From the NCBI RefSeq assembly GCF_034661175.1, contig NZ_CP141058.1:1054001-1118000 (forward strand): a DNA stretch of 64,000 bases, written 5' to 3'. Positions 32,273-41,900 of this stretch are shown one piece after another. The stretch's first letter is position 1, and the number at the start of each line of letters is the position of its first letter. Source of the stretch: Nocardioides renjunii. GTDB taxonomy: Bacteria > Actinomycetota > Actinomycetes > Propionibacteriales > Nocardioidaceae. Both the position numbers and the translations under genes were made by a program. Below the pieces are notes generated by a model. That model saw only the letters and a program-made list of their open reading frames with translations, was not told where the DNA came from and made no database searches.

Positions 32273-33676
32273 GTGACCGACACGCACTTCGACACCCTCG
32301 TCCTCGGCGCCGGCCCCGGTGGCTACGTCGCCGCGATCCGCGCAGCCCAGCTCGGCCAGAAGGTGGCCGTGGTGGAGGAGAAGTACTGGGGAGGTGTCTG
32401 CCTCAACGTCGGGTGCATCCCGTCCAAGGCCCTGCTGAAGAACGCCGAGCTGGCCCACACGCTCCAGCACGAGAAGGCCAAGTACGGCATCGAGGGCGAC
32501 GTGACCATGTCGTTCGGTCCGACCCACAAGCGCAGCCGCGACGTCAGCGCCGGCATCGTCAAGGGCGTCCACTTCCTCATGAAGAAGAACAAGATCACCG
32601 AGATCGACGGCTGGGGCACCCTCCAGGGCCGCAACGACGTCGACGTGAAGGACAAGGACGGCCAGACCACCCGCTACACGTTCGACAACCTGGTCATCGC
32701 CTCCGGCGCGACCGTGCGCCTGGTGCCGGGCGTCGAGCTCAGCGAGAACGTCGTCACCTACGAGGAGCAGATCCTCACCGACCAGCTCCCGAGCTCGATC
32801 ATCATCGGCGGCTCGGGCGCGATCGGCGTCGAGTTCGCCTACGTGATGGCCAACTTCGGCGTCGACGTCACGATCGTGGAGTTCCTCGACCGGATGGTCC
32901 CCACCGAGGACGCGGACGTGTCCAAGGAGCTCGCCAAGCACTACAAGAAGCTGGGCGTGAAGGTGCTGACCTCCACCGCCGTCAAGGGCGTCGAGGACAC
33001 CGGCTCGGGCGTCAAGGTCACGGTGGCCCCGGCCGCCGGCGGCGACGAGCAGGTGCTCGAGGCCGACAAGTTCCTCGCCGCGTTCGGCTTCGCCCCCCGT
33101 GTGAAGGGCTTCGGCCTCGAGAACGTCGGCGTCGACGTCACCGAGCGCGGTGCGATCGAGATCGACGACTACTGCCGCACCAACGTGCCGAACGTCTACG
33201 CGATCGGCGACTGCACCGGCAAGCTGATGCTCGCCCACGTGGCCGAGGCGATGGGCATCGTGGCCGCCGAGACCATCAACGGCGCCGAGACGATGCCGGT
33301 GGAGTACGACTTCGTGCCGCGCGCGACCTACTGCATGCCGCAGATCGCCTCCTTCGGCTACACCGAGGCGCAGGCCAAGGAGATGGGCTACGACGTCAAG
33401 ACCTCGACGTTCCCCTTCACCGCCAACGGCAAGGCGATGGGCCTCGGCGAGGCGTTCGGGTTCGTGAAGGTCGTCGCGGACGCCGAGCACAACGAGATCA
33501 TCGGCACCCACATGATCGGCCCCGACGTCACCGAGCTGCTGCCGGTGATGACGCTGGCCCAGAAGTGGGACCTCACCGCCGACGAGGTGGCCCGCAACGT
33601 CTTCGCGCACCCGACGCTGGGCGAGGCCGTCAAGGAGGCCGTCCACGGCATCGCCGGCCACATGATCAACCTCTGA
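32273..33676 (+). CDS. lpd: dihydrolipoyl dehydrogenase (E3)
   Basis: Flavoenzyme that reoxidises dihydrolipoamide of the 2-oxoacid dehydrogenase complexes with NAD. The 467-residue protein has the FAD motif GAGPGGY, the redox disulfide Cys43/Cys48 in [13 protein letters not shown], a second nucleotide-binding [13 protein letters not shown], and the C-terminal catalytic His-Glu in [13 protein letters not shown]. It begins at leaderless GTG 32273. The next gene, a disulfide-less relative, starts one base after its stop region, so the two are probably co-transcribed. Confidence 0.95.
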   Translation: MTDTHFDTLVLGAGPGGYVAAIRAAQLGQKVAVVEEKYWGGVCLNVGCIPSKALLKNAELAHTLQHEKAKYGIEGDVTMSFGPTHKRSRDVSAGIVKGVHFLMKKNKITEIDGWGTLQGRNDVDVKDKDGQTTRYTFDNLVIASGATVRLVPGVELSENVVTYEEQILTDQLPSSIIIGGSGAIGVEFAYVMANFGVDVTIVEFLDRMVPTEDADVSKELAKHYKKLGVKVLTSTAVKGVEDTGSGVKVTVAPAAGGDEQVLEADKFLAAFGFAPRVKGFGLENVGVDVTERGAIEIDDYCRTNVPNVYAIGDCTGKLMLAHVAEAMGIVAAETINGAETMPVEYDFVPRATYCMPQIASFGYTEAQAKEMGYDVKTSTFPFTANGKAMGLGEAFGFVKVVADAEHNEIIGTHMIGPDVTELLPVMTLAQKWDLTADEVARNVFAHPTLGEAVKEAVHGIAGHMINL

Positions 33677-33677
33677 C

Positions 33678-35069
33678 ATGCCCGATCGCATCGTCATCAT
33701 CGGCGGCGGCCCGGGCGGCTACGAGGCGGCGCACGTCGCGGCGCAGCTCGGCGCGGAGGTCGTGGTCGTCGACACCGACGGCGTCGGCGGCTCGGCGGTC
33801 CTCACCGACTGCGTGCCGAGCAAGACGCTGATCGCCACCGCCGAGCTGATGACCGACATGTCGTCGGCGCAGGAGCTGGGCGTCAACTTCCACGACCACC
33901 AGGGTGACGCGGCGACGACGATCACCGTCGACCTGGCGCGGGTCAATGCCCGCGTCAAGCAGCTCGCGGCCGACCAGTCCGTCGACATCGCCGAGCGCCT
34001 CGACCGCGACGGCGTACGCCTCGTGACCGGCCGCGGCCGCCTCGGGCCGGACCTGACGGTCACCGCCGTCACGGCCGACGGCGAGGAGACCCTGCAGGCC
34101 GACGCGATCATCGTGGCCACCGGTGCCGCGCCCCGCACCCTGCCGAGCGCGCAGCCCGACGGCGAGCGGATCCTCACCTGGGAGCAGGTCTACGACCTCA
34201 CCGAGGTCCCCGAGAAGCTGATCGTGGTCGGCTCCGGGGTCACCGGGGCGGAGTTCGCGAGCGCCTACCTCTCTCTCGGCATCGACGTCACGCTCGTGAG
34301 CAGCCGCGACCGGGTGCTGCCGGGCGAGGACGCCGACGCGTCCGCCGTGCTGGAGGACGTGCTGACCCGGCGCGGGATGAACGTCCTGGGCCAGTCCCGG
34401 ATGCAGTCGGTGACCCGCGAGGGCGACACGGTCACCGTGACGCTCACCGACGGCCGCACCGTCTCCGGCAGCCACTGCATCCTGGCCCTCGGCTCGGTGC
34501 CCAACACCGCCGACCTCGGCCTCGAGGAGGCGGGGGTGGCCACGGACGACGGCGGCTTCATCGTCGTCGACCGGGTCTCGCGCACCTCCGCCCGCGGCAT
34601 CTACGCCGCAGGCGACTGCACCGGCGTGCTGATGCTCGCGTCGGTCGCGGCGATGCAGGGCCGGATCGCGATGTGGCACTTCCTCGGCGACGCGGTCGCC
34701 CCGCTCGACCTCAAGAAGGTCTCCTCCAACGTGTTCACCTCACCGGAGATCGCCACCGTGGGCTGGTCCCAGCAGGCCGTGGACGCCGGGGAGATGCAGG
34801 CCGAGGTGGTGACGCTGCCGCTGGCCGGCAACGCCCGCGCCAAGATGCAGGGCGTGCGCGACGGGTTCGTCAAGCTGTTCTGCCGCCCCGGGACCGGCAT
34901 CGTCGTCGGCGGAGTGGTGGTGGGCCCGCGTGCCTCCGAGCTGATCCACCCGGTCTCGGTCGCGGTCGCCGAGTCGCTGACCGCCGACCAGCTGGCTCAC
35001 GCCTTCACGGTCTACCCGTCGATGAGCGGCTCGATCGCCGAGGCCGCCCGGCGCCTGCACGGGGTCTGA
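33678..35069 (+). CDS. lpdA: NAD(P)H-quinone dehydrogenase, LpdA type (disulfide-less)
   Basis: A 463-residue member of the disulfide oxidoreductase family whose redox pair is broken: GGSAVLTDCVPSKTL keeps Cys45, but the partner position (40) is Ala. The terminal catalytic His-Glu motif is also replaced (VYPSMSGSIAEAARR). This matches mycobacterial LpdA, which reduces quinones with NAD(P)H and does not act on lipoamide. FAD motif GGGPGGYEAA and GSGVTGAEFAS are intact. The ATG lies one base after the lpd stop. Its last 65 bases overlap the convergent glycosylase gene. Confidence 0.92.
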   Translation: MPDRIVIIGGGPGGYEAAHVAAQLGAEVVVVDTDGVGGSAVLTDCVPSKTLIATAELMTDMSSAQELGVNFHDHQGDAATTITVDLARVNARVKQLAADQSVDIAERLDRDGVRLVTGRGRLGPDLTVTAVTADGEETLQADAIIVATGAAPRTLPSAQPDGERILTWEQVYDLTEVPEKLIVVGSGVTGAEFASAYLSLGIDVTLVSSRDRVLPGEDADASAVLEDVLTRRGMNVLGQSRMQSVTREGDTVTVTLTDGRTVSGSHCILALGSVPNTADLGLEEAGVATDDGGFIVVDRVSRTSARGIYAAGDCTGVLMLASVAAMQGRIAMWHFLGDAVAPLDLKKVSSNVFTSPEIATVGWSQQAVDAGEMQAEVVTLPLAGNARAKMQGVRDGFVKLFCRPGTGIVVGGVVVGPRASELIHPVSVAVAESLTADQLAHAFTVYPSMSGSIAEAARRLHGV

Positions 35070-35913
35070 CGCCGGGTCCCGCACCGACCCGCGTCTCCGG
35101 CCCGGGACCGGGCTGGCAGGCGCGGCACCACCAGGTGCGGCGGTTGGCCGCGTCGCCCGGGACCTCGGCGCTCACGCTCACCGGTCCGCCGCAGCGCCGG
35201 CACCCCTGGCGCTGGCGGCCGGTCACCCAGTGGTCGTCGCCGCGCGCCGACGATCCGGTCGTCACCTGGTAGGCACCCTCGACGGTCGCCGAGTGGCGCA
35301 GCATCCGGGCCGCGCGGTCCACCAGGTGCGCCACGTCGACGTCACCGATCGGGGTCCACGGGCTCACCCCGCTGAGGAAGGCGAGCTCGTTGACCCAGAG
35401 GTTGCCGAGCCCGGCCATGGCACGCTGGTCGAGCAGGGCGGTGACCAGCGGGGTGGTGGGGTCGCGGCGGAGGCGCCGGACGGCCTCCTCGGCGTCCCAG
35501 TCGTCGCGCAACGGGTCGGGACCGAGGTGGCCGACGAGGTCGCCCTCGCGGTCGGTCGGCACCAGCGCGAGGTCGTGGAGCCGGATGCCGTGGACGGTGC
35601 GGCCGTCGTCGAGGCCGAGCACGAGCCGCACGTGCGGCTGGACCGCGCCCGGCAGTCGCTTGCCCGGCGCGAGGGTCGACCAGGACCCGTCCATGCGCAG
35701 GTGGCTGTGGAGCGTCGCGCCCGGCGATCCGGCCATCGGGCCGAAGCGGGTGAGTAGGTGCTTGCCGTGGGTGTCGTGACCGAGGACCTCACGACCGGAG
35801 AGGTCACGGGTCGCCAGGGCGGGGGTGCGGAAGTCGGAGCGCACCACCGTGTGGCCGACCAGCTGGCGGTCCAACCGGCGGGCGAGCTTCCAGACGCTGT
35901 CTCCCTCAGGCAC
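35005..35913 (-). CDS. nei2: Fpg/Nei-family DNA glycosylase (Nei2 type)
   Basis: Base-excision repair enzyme removing oxidised bases. The N-terminus MPEGDSVWKLA supplies the catalytic Pro-Glu, followed by the helix-two-turn-helix (MAGLGNLWVNELAFLSG) and a C-terminal four-cysteine zinc finger (CRRCGG...WWCRACQ). At 302 residues it is longer than the family norm because of a Pro/Gly/Arg-rich tail of about 35 residues after the zinc finger. That tail is encoded antisense to the last 65 bases of lpdA and looks like read-through into the neighbour. From memory nei2 (Rv3297) is also in the lpdA neighbourhood in M. tuberculosis. Confidence 0.93.
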   Translation of the reverse strand: MPEGDSVWKLARRLDRQLVGHTVVRSDFRTPALATRDLSGREVLGHDTHGKHLLTRFGPMAGSPGATLHSHLRMDGSWSTLAPGKRLPGAVQPHVRLVLGLDDGRTVHGIRLHDLALVPTDREGDLVGHLGPDPLRDDWDAEEAVRRLRRDPTTPLVTALLDQRAMAGLGNLWVNELAFLSGVSPWTPIGDVDVAHLVDRAARMLRHSATVEGAYQVTTGSSARGDDHWVTGRQRQGCRRCGGPVSVSAEVPGDAANRRTWWCRACQPGPGPETRVGAGPGVRPRAGAGRPRRSSRSSTGRP

Positions 35914-35946
35914 CCCTCCAGTGTCACAGGAGCCCCTGACAGCCCC

Positions 35947-36601
35947 TCAGGTCCCGGAGCCGACGCCGTCGGCGCCGCCGGTGGTCTGGTGGAGGTAGGC
36001 CTGAGCCAAGTTCTGCTGTCCGTGGACACCGTGCCCGGACCGACGGGCCAGCTGCGCCCCGGCGTCGATCGCGCCGTCCGCGCCGCCCGAGAGGTGCCAC
36101 GGCACCCAGCGGTCGCCGACCCGCACCAGCCGCTCCAGCGGCGCCTCGCCGGCCGACAGACGCCGTACGTCGGCCGCGCAGGCCGCGATCGTCCGCGGCA
36201 CGCCTCCGGCCGGGGTCCACCGCACGTCCTGCATCGCCGGACCGTGGCGGGGGTCGAAGAAGCAGGGCTCGCGGCGCTCGGGCAGCGGGTCTCCGGCGAG
36301 GACCGCGACGACGGCGGCGCGGTGGTAGCGAGCGTCGGCCACGACCTGCTCGACCGCCACCACGTCCTCGACCGTGGTGCTCGCCGAGAGCAGGGCCCTG
36401 GCCTGGTCGTAGTGCTCGATCGCACGCCGGTAGTGGCCGTGGGCCACTGGGTCGAGGTCCTCGGCGAGGATGTCGAGGTGCAGCTCGGCGACCTGCTCGC
36501 CCAGCAACCGTGACGTCCTCGTCGACGAGCCGGCGAGCCACGCGCCAGCGGTCGAGCCGGGCGAGCTCCTCCTCGCGGCGTCGACGCCGTCCCCCGAACA
36601 T
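35947..36601 (-). pseudogene. conserved-looking hypothetical gene with a +1 frameshift
   Basis: Two reading frames join into one plausible protein. The first, from ATG 36601, encodes MFGGRRRRREEELARLDRW ... RRLVDEDVT; the second continues LLGEQVAELHLDILAEDLD ... to a stop at 35947. Removing a single base from the ACGGTTG run (near 36507-36511, minus strand) fuses DEDVT directly to LLGEQV and gives about 217 residues; the 655-base length is one more than a multiple of three. The second part has DVVAVEQVVADARYHRAAV and a CFFDPRHGPAM block. I know no function. It may be real decay, programmed shifting, a sequencing error, or two separate genes. Confidence 0.65.
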
Positions 36602-36677
36602 GCCGGGAGCCTGCCACACGCCCGGTCCCGGGGCGGGCGGCTCCCGCGGATCCCTGCGGCCGTTCACCACTCGGCTG

Positions 36678-36683
36678 TACGCT
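36678..36683 (+). promoter_or_regulatory. candidate -10 of the SpoIID/LytB gene
   Basis: TACGCT lies about 44 bases upstream of ATG 36728; GGGGGAG (36709-36715) may be a distant ribosome-binding site. No -35 box is evident. Confidence 0.35.
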
Positions 36684-36727
36684 CGGTCGTCTTGCTGTCG
36701 AACGTCCCGGGGGAGACCTCACCGACC

Positions 36728-37987
36728 ATGTCGCGACCACGCCACCTGACCCGCACCCGCACCGCCCGCCTGCTGCTGGGCGTCGCGGCGGGCGCGATGC
36801 TGCTCCCGGTCCTGCCCGCCGCGCCGGCGCAGGCCGACGCGGGAGAGCCGCGCCGGGCGGTCGAGACCTGGCTGACGCCGGGCAGCACCGCGATCACGCT
36901 CACCGGGCACGGGTTCGGTCACGGCCACGGCCTCTCGCAGTACGGCGCCCAGGGCGCGGCCCAGCAGGGCGTCCCGTGGCAGCAGATCGTCGAGTTCTAC
37001 TACCCCGGCACGACGTGGGGCGCCGTGACGGGCACGATCCGCGTGCTGATCACCGCCGACACCGGGCGCGACGTCCAGGTCGTCGCACGCCCGGGCATCG
37101 AGGTCCGCAGCCTGCAGCGCAACCGCGCGTGGCGGCTGCCGCAGCTCCCCGCGAAGAAGTGGCGGCTCGTCGCCGCGGGTGACGACACGCGGGTGCAGCG
37201 CACGACCGGCGGTGCCTGGCGCACCTGGCGGACCGTGCCGGGCCAGGCGGAGCTGTCCTCGAACCGCGGGCCCCTGACGCTGGTGCTGCCCGGCGCCCGT
37301 CGCGACTACCGCGGCACGCTGCAGTCGGTCACCTCGGGCCAGGGCAGGCGGCAGACGGTCAACCGGGTCGGCATGGAGGCCTACCTGCGAGGCGTCGTCC
37401 CGCAGGAGGTCCCGGCACTGTGGGAGCCGGCCGCGGTCAGCGCGCAGTCGGTGGCCGCGCGCACCTATGCCGCCTTCGAGCGCTCGCACCCCGCGGCGGG
37501 CCACTACGACCTCTGCGACACCACCCAGTGCCAGGTCTACGGCGGCATGGACGTCGAGCACCCCGCGGCGACGGCGGCGATCCGGGCCACGGCGGGCCGG
37601 GGCGTCTTCCACGACGGCCGGCCGGCGTTCACCCAGTTCTCCGCCAGCAACGGCGGCCACTCCTCGGCCGGGTCGATGCCCTACCTCGTCGCCCAGCCCG
37701 ACCCCTACGACGGCGTGAGCGGCCACCAGTACTCCACCTGGACCACGACGGTCGACGACACGCAGGTGGAGAAGCACTGGCCCGCCATCGGCGACCTCAC
37801 CTCGATCGAGGTCACCTCGCGTGACGGCAACGGCGACTGGGGTGGTCGGGTCGCCGACATGGCGTTCGTCGGCACCACCGGCACGGCCCGTGTGGACGGC
37901 GACACCGTGCGTTCCACCCTCGGCCTCTACTCCGACTGGTTCACCTTCAGCGTGACCCCGCGGCAGAAGGGTCCGGCGCGCCAGTGA
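36728..37987 (+). CDS. secreted SpoIID/LytB-domain protein
   Basis: A 419-residue exported protein with a twin-basic N-terminus and signal sequence (about 1-36, ending PAQADA). The SpoIID/LytB domain begins with the unusual GHGFGHGHGLSQYGAQGAA, then VGMEAYLRGVVPQEVPALW, AAVSAQSVAARTYA and FSASNGGHSS. SpoIID proteins are lytic transglycosylases or bind peptidoglycan; actinobacterial LytB-type relatives are wall-associated. Its GTGA overlap with the downstream SGNH lipoprotein couples two exported proteins. Confidence 0.88.
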   Translation: MSRPRHLTRTRTARLLLGVAAGAMLLPVLPAAPAQADAGEPRRAVETWLTPGSTAITLTGHGFGHGHGLSQYGAQGAAQQGVPWQQIVEFYYPGTTWGAVTGTIRVLITADTGRDVQVVARPGIEVRSLQRNRAWRLPQLPAKKWRLVAAGDDTRVQRTTGGAWRTWRTVPGQAELSSNRGPLTLVLPGARRDYRGTLQSVTSGQGRRQTVNRVGMEAYLRGVVPQEVPALWEPAAVSAQSVAARTYAAFERSHPAAGHYDLCDTTQCQVYGGMDVEHPAATAAIRATAGRGVFHDGRPAFTQFSASNGGHSSAGSMPYLVAQPDPYDGVSGHQYSTWTTTVDDTQVEKHWPAIGDLTSIEVTSRDGNGDWGGRVADMAFVGTTGTARVDGDTVRSTLGLYSDWFTFSVTPRQKGPARQ

Positions 37988-38922
37988 CCGGGCTCCACCG
38001 TGCCGCCGCGTTGCTCGCGGCGCTCGTCCTGGCTGTGTCCGGCTGCTCGACCGGCAACGACGGCGACGGCGCCCTGCCCGACCCCGTCGTCGAGACCGAG
38101 GTGACGACGGGCATCGACTACGTCGCGCTGGGCGACTCGTTCTCCGCCGGGCCGTTCATCGGCGCGATGCGGAGCGACCCCGAGGGCTGCGCCCGCTCGC
38201 GCGACAACTACCCGGCGTTCCTCGCCGACTGGCTCGACGTCGAGAGCTACACCGACGTCACCTGCTCGGCCGCGACGACGGCCGACCTCTACGCGCCGAT
38301 GGTCATGTTCAACGGCGCCACCACCGGGCCGCAGCTCGACGCGGTCTCGGCCGACACCGACCTCGTCACGATCGGCATGGGCGGCAACGACTTCGGCATC
38401 TACGACTCCCTCATCCGCTGCCAGGCCGGCGGGGCCGAGGCCTGCCCGGTGGCGGACCTGAGGGCCGACGCGGGCAAGGTCGCCGCTCGCGTCGAGAAGG
38501 CGGTGCGCCGGGTCCGCCAGGCGGCGCCGGAGGCCGAGGTCCTCGTCGTCGGCTACCCCGACATCCTCCCCACCGAGGGCACCTGCGCCGCGCTGGGCGT
38601 CTCCGCGGACGTCCTCGGCCCGGTGGCCGACGTCGCCGGGGTGCTCAACGCGTCCCTGCGCCGGGGCGCCACGGCCGGCGGCGGGTCGTACGTCGACCTC
38701 GAGGGCCCCTCGGAGGGGCACGACGTGTGCGCCAGGGGACGGGCGTGGGTCAACGGGCCGCAGTTCCGCCTCGGGGTCGCCGCGCCGTTCCACCCCAAGG
38801 TCAACGGCATGCGTGCCGCCGCGGGGGAGGTCTACCGCGAGGTGACCGGTGAGGAGCCCGAGGTCACCGAGCACGCCGAGCCCGACCCGGACGCCATCGT
38901 CCTCAACGAGCCGGCCGGCTAG
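37984..38922 (+). CDS. SGNH/GDSL-family hydrolase, lipoprotein
   Basis: A 312-residue membrane-anchored esterase-like protein. The signal peptide ends in lipobox VSGC (Cys21). SGNH blocks are all visible: nucleophile Ser52 in ALGDSFSAG, the oxyanion Gly/Asn in GMGGNDFG, and the catalytic His in PFHPKVNG. Several paired cysteines resemble the Streptomyces extracellular lipase group. GTG 37984 overlaps the upstream stop. Possible substrates are lipids or acylated wall polymers. Its TAG overlaps the convergent pyc stop by three bases. Confidence 0.9.
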   Translation: MTGLHRAAALLAALVLAVSGCSTGNDGDGALPDPVVETEVTTGIDYVALGDSFSAGPFIGAMRSDPEGCARSRDNYPAFLADWLDVESYTDVTCSAATTADLYAPMVMFNGATTGPQLDAVSADTDLVTIGMGGNDFGIYDSLIRCQAGGAEACPVADLRADAGKVAARVEKAVRRVRQAAPEAEVLVVGYPDILPTEGTCAALGVSADVLGPVADVAGVLNASLRRGATAGGGSYVDLEGPSEGHDVCARGRAWVNGPQFRLGVAAPFHPKVNGMRAAAGEVYREVTGEEPEVTEHAEPDPDAIVLNEPAG

Positions 38923-41900
38923 CCCCGGCCGATCACCAGCACCAGGTCGCCACCCTCGACCGCCTGCGTCGCCGGCACGGCCAGCCGCGTCACCGTGCCG
39001 GCGACCGGCGCGGTGATCGAGGCCTCCATCTTCATCGCCTCGATGGTCGCGACGGTCTGCCCGGCCTCGACCCGGTCGCCCTCGGCGACCGTCACGGTGA
39101 CCGCGCCGTCGTAGGGCGCCGCCACGTGGCCGCTGTCGGTCGGGTCGGCCTTCTCGGCGGCACTCACGTCGGCGGAGATGCTCCGGTCGCGCACCTGCAC
39201 GGGCCGGAGCTGGCCGTCGGCCGTCGCCATGACCGTGCGGATGCCCCGCTCGTCGGGCTCGCTGATCGCCTCGAGCCCGAAGAGCATCTCGCGGCCCTCG
39301 CGCACCAGGACGCCGTGCTCCTCGCCGCGTCGCAGGCCGTAGAGGTAGTCGATGGTCGAGACCGCACTGAGGTCGCCGTACTTCTCCCGCGACTCGTGGA
39401 ACGCGGCGGTGGGGCCGGGGAAGAGCAGCTCGTTGAGCGTGCCGCGACGGTCGGTGGCCAGGGCGGCCTGCTGCTCCGCGGTGAGGCTCTCGGTGGGCTG
39501 CTTCCACGTCCTGCCGGCCAGCGCCTTGCTGCGGAACGGCTCGGGCCAGCCGCCGGGCGGGTCGCCGAGCTCGCCGTTGAGGAAGCCGATCACCGAGTCC
39601 GGGACGTCGTACGACGCCGGGTCGGCCTCGAACTGCGCGGGGTCGGCGCCGGCGGCGACGAGGGCGAGGGCGAGGTCGCCGACCACCTTGGAGGACGGGG
39701 TCACCTTGACCACGTTGCCCAGGATGTCGTTGGCGGCGGCGTACATGTCCTCGACCTGCTCGAACTTCTCGCCGAGGCCCAGCGCGATCGCCTGCTGGCG
39801 CAGGTTGGACAGCTGGCCGCCCGGGATCTCGTGGCGGTAGACCCGCCCCGTCGGGGACGGCAGGCCGGACTCGAAGGGCGCGTAGACGCGGCGGACGGCC
39901 TCCCAGTAGGGCTCCATCGCGTTGACCGCGGCGAGGGAGAGGCCGGTCTCGCGCGCCGAGTGGTCGGTCGCGGAGATCAGCGCGGACAGCGCCGGTTGGG
40001 AGGTGGTGCCGGCCATCGACGCCGAGGCGGCGTCCACGGCGTCGACCCCGGCCTCGATCGCCGCCACCAGCGTGGCCAGCTGGCCGCCGGGGGTGTCGTG
40101 GGTGTGCAGGTGGACCGGCAGGTCGAAGCGCTCGCGGAGGGCGGTGACCAGGGTGCGGGCGGCGGGGGCCCGCAGCAGGCCCGCCATGTCCTTGATCGCC
40201 AGCACGTGGGCACCGGCCTCGACGATCTGGTCGGCGAGGCGGAGGTAGTAGTCGAGCGTGTAGAGCGTCTCGCCGGGCGAGGACAGGTCGCCGGTGTAGC
40301 AGAGCGCGACCTCCGCGACGGAGGTGCCGGTGGCGCGGACCGCGTCGATGGCCGGGCGCATCTGCGAGACGTCGTTGAGGGCGTCGAAGATCCGGAAGAC
40401 GTCGATGCCGGTCTCCGCGGCCTCCTGCACGAAGGCCTCGGTGACCTGGGTGGGGTAGGGCGTGTAGCCCACGGTGTTGCGCCCGCGCAGCAGCATCTGC
40501 AGGCCGATGTTGGGGATCGCCTCCCGCAGGGCGGCGAGCCGCTCCCAGGGGTCCTCGGCGAGGAAGCGCAGCGCGACGTCGTACGTCGCCCCGCCCCAGC
40601 ACTCGACCGACCACAGCTCCGGCGTGGTGCGGGCGACGTGGTCGGCGACCGCCACGAGGTCGCGGGTGCGGACGCGGGTGGCGAGGAGGGACTGGTGGGC
40701 GTCGCGGAAGGTGGTGTCGGTGACGGCGACGCGGTCCTGGGCCCGCAGGCGCCGGGCGAACGCGTCGGGGCCGATCTCGCGCAACAGCTGGCGGGTGCCC
40801 GCGGGGGCCGGCTGCGAGCGGTCGAGCGGGGGGAGCTTGCTCGCCGGGGTGATCGTCACGGGGGCGGCGCCGTGGGGCTGGTTGACCGTGACGTCGGCGA
40901 GGTAGGCCAGGAGCTTGGTGGCGCGGTCGCGGCCGACCTGGGCCGTGAGCAGGCCGGGGTGGTCCTCGATGAAGGAGGTGGTGACGCCGCCGGCGGCGAA
41001 GTCGGGGTCGGCCAGGACGGCCTGCAGGAAGCCGACGTTGGTGGAGACCCCGCGGATGCGGAACTCCAGCAGCGCCCGGCGGGCCTTCTGGACCGCGGAC
41101 TCGAAGGTGCGGCCGCGACAGGTGAGCTTGGCCAGCATGGAGTCGAAGTGGGGGCTGATCTCGGCGCCGGTGTAGGTGGTGCCGCCGTCGAGGCGCACGC
41201 CGGGGCCGCCGGGGGAGCGGTAGGTGGTGATCTTGCCGGTGTCGGGGCGGAAGCCGTTGGCCGGGTCCTCGGTGGTGATCCGGCACTGGAGGGCGAAGCC
41301 GCGCGGCTGCACCGAATCCTGGGTGAGGTCGAGGTCGGCCAGGGTCGCGCCGGCGGCGATGAGCATCTGCGACTGCACGAGGTCGACCGCGGTGACCTCC
41401 TCAGTCACGGTGTGCTCCACCTGGATGCGCGGGTTCATCTCGATGAAGACGTAGCGCCCGCTCGGGTCGAGGAGGAACTCGACGGTGCCGGCGTTCTTGT
41501 AGCCGATCTCGCGCGCGAAGCGGACGGCGTCCGCGCAGATGCGGTCACGGAGGTCCGGGTCGAGGTTGGGCGCCGGGGCGATCTCGACGACCTTCTGGTG
41601 GCGGCGCTGGACCGAGCAGTCGCGCTCGTAGAGGTGGATGACGCCACCCTCCGAGCCGGTGCCGTCCGCGAGGATCTGCACCTCGATGTGGCGCGGGTCG
41701 ACCACCGCCTGCTCGATGAAGACGGTGGGGTCGCCGAACGCACCCTCGGCCTCGCGCATGCAGGTCTCGATGGCCTCGCGCAGGTCGGCGCGGTCCTCGA
41801 CGCGGCGCATGCCCCGACCACCGCCGCCGGCGACGGCCTTGACGAAGAGCGGCGCCTCGATCCGCTCCGCCGCCGCCAGCAGCTCCTCGACGTCCGTCGA

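Noticed and set aside
30640..33831. Very long plus-strand open frame (1063 codons) across PNP, cyclotransferase and lpd
   Set aside because: It crosses three well-supported genes and two divergent promoters in the wrong frame; a G+C-driven shadow.
37927..41286. 1119-codon minus-strand frame overlapping pyc and the SGNH gene
   Set aside because: It runs in a shifted frame of pyc and then antisense to the SGNH gene, with Arg/Pro/His-rich sequence unlike any protein.
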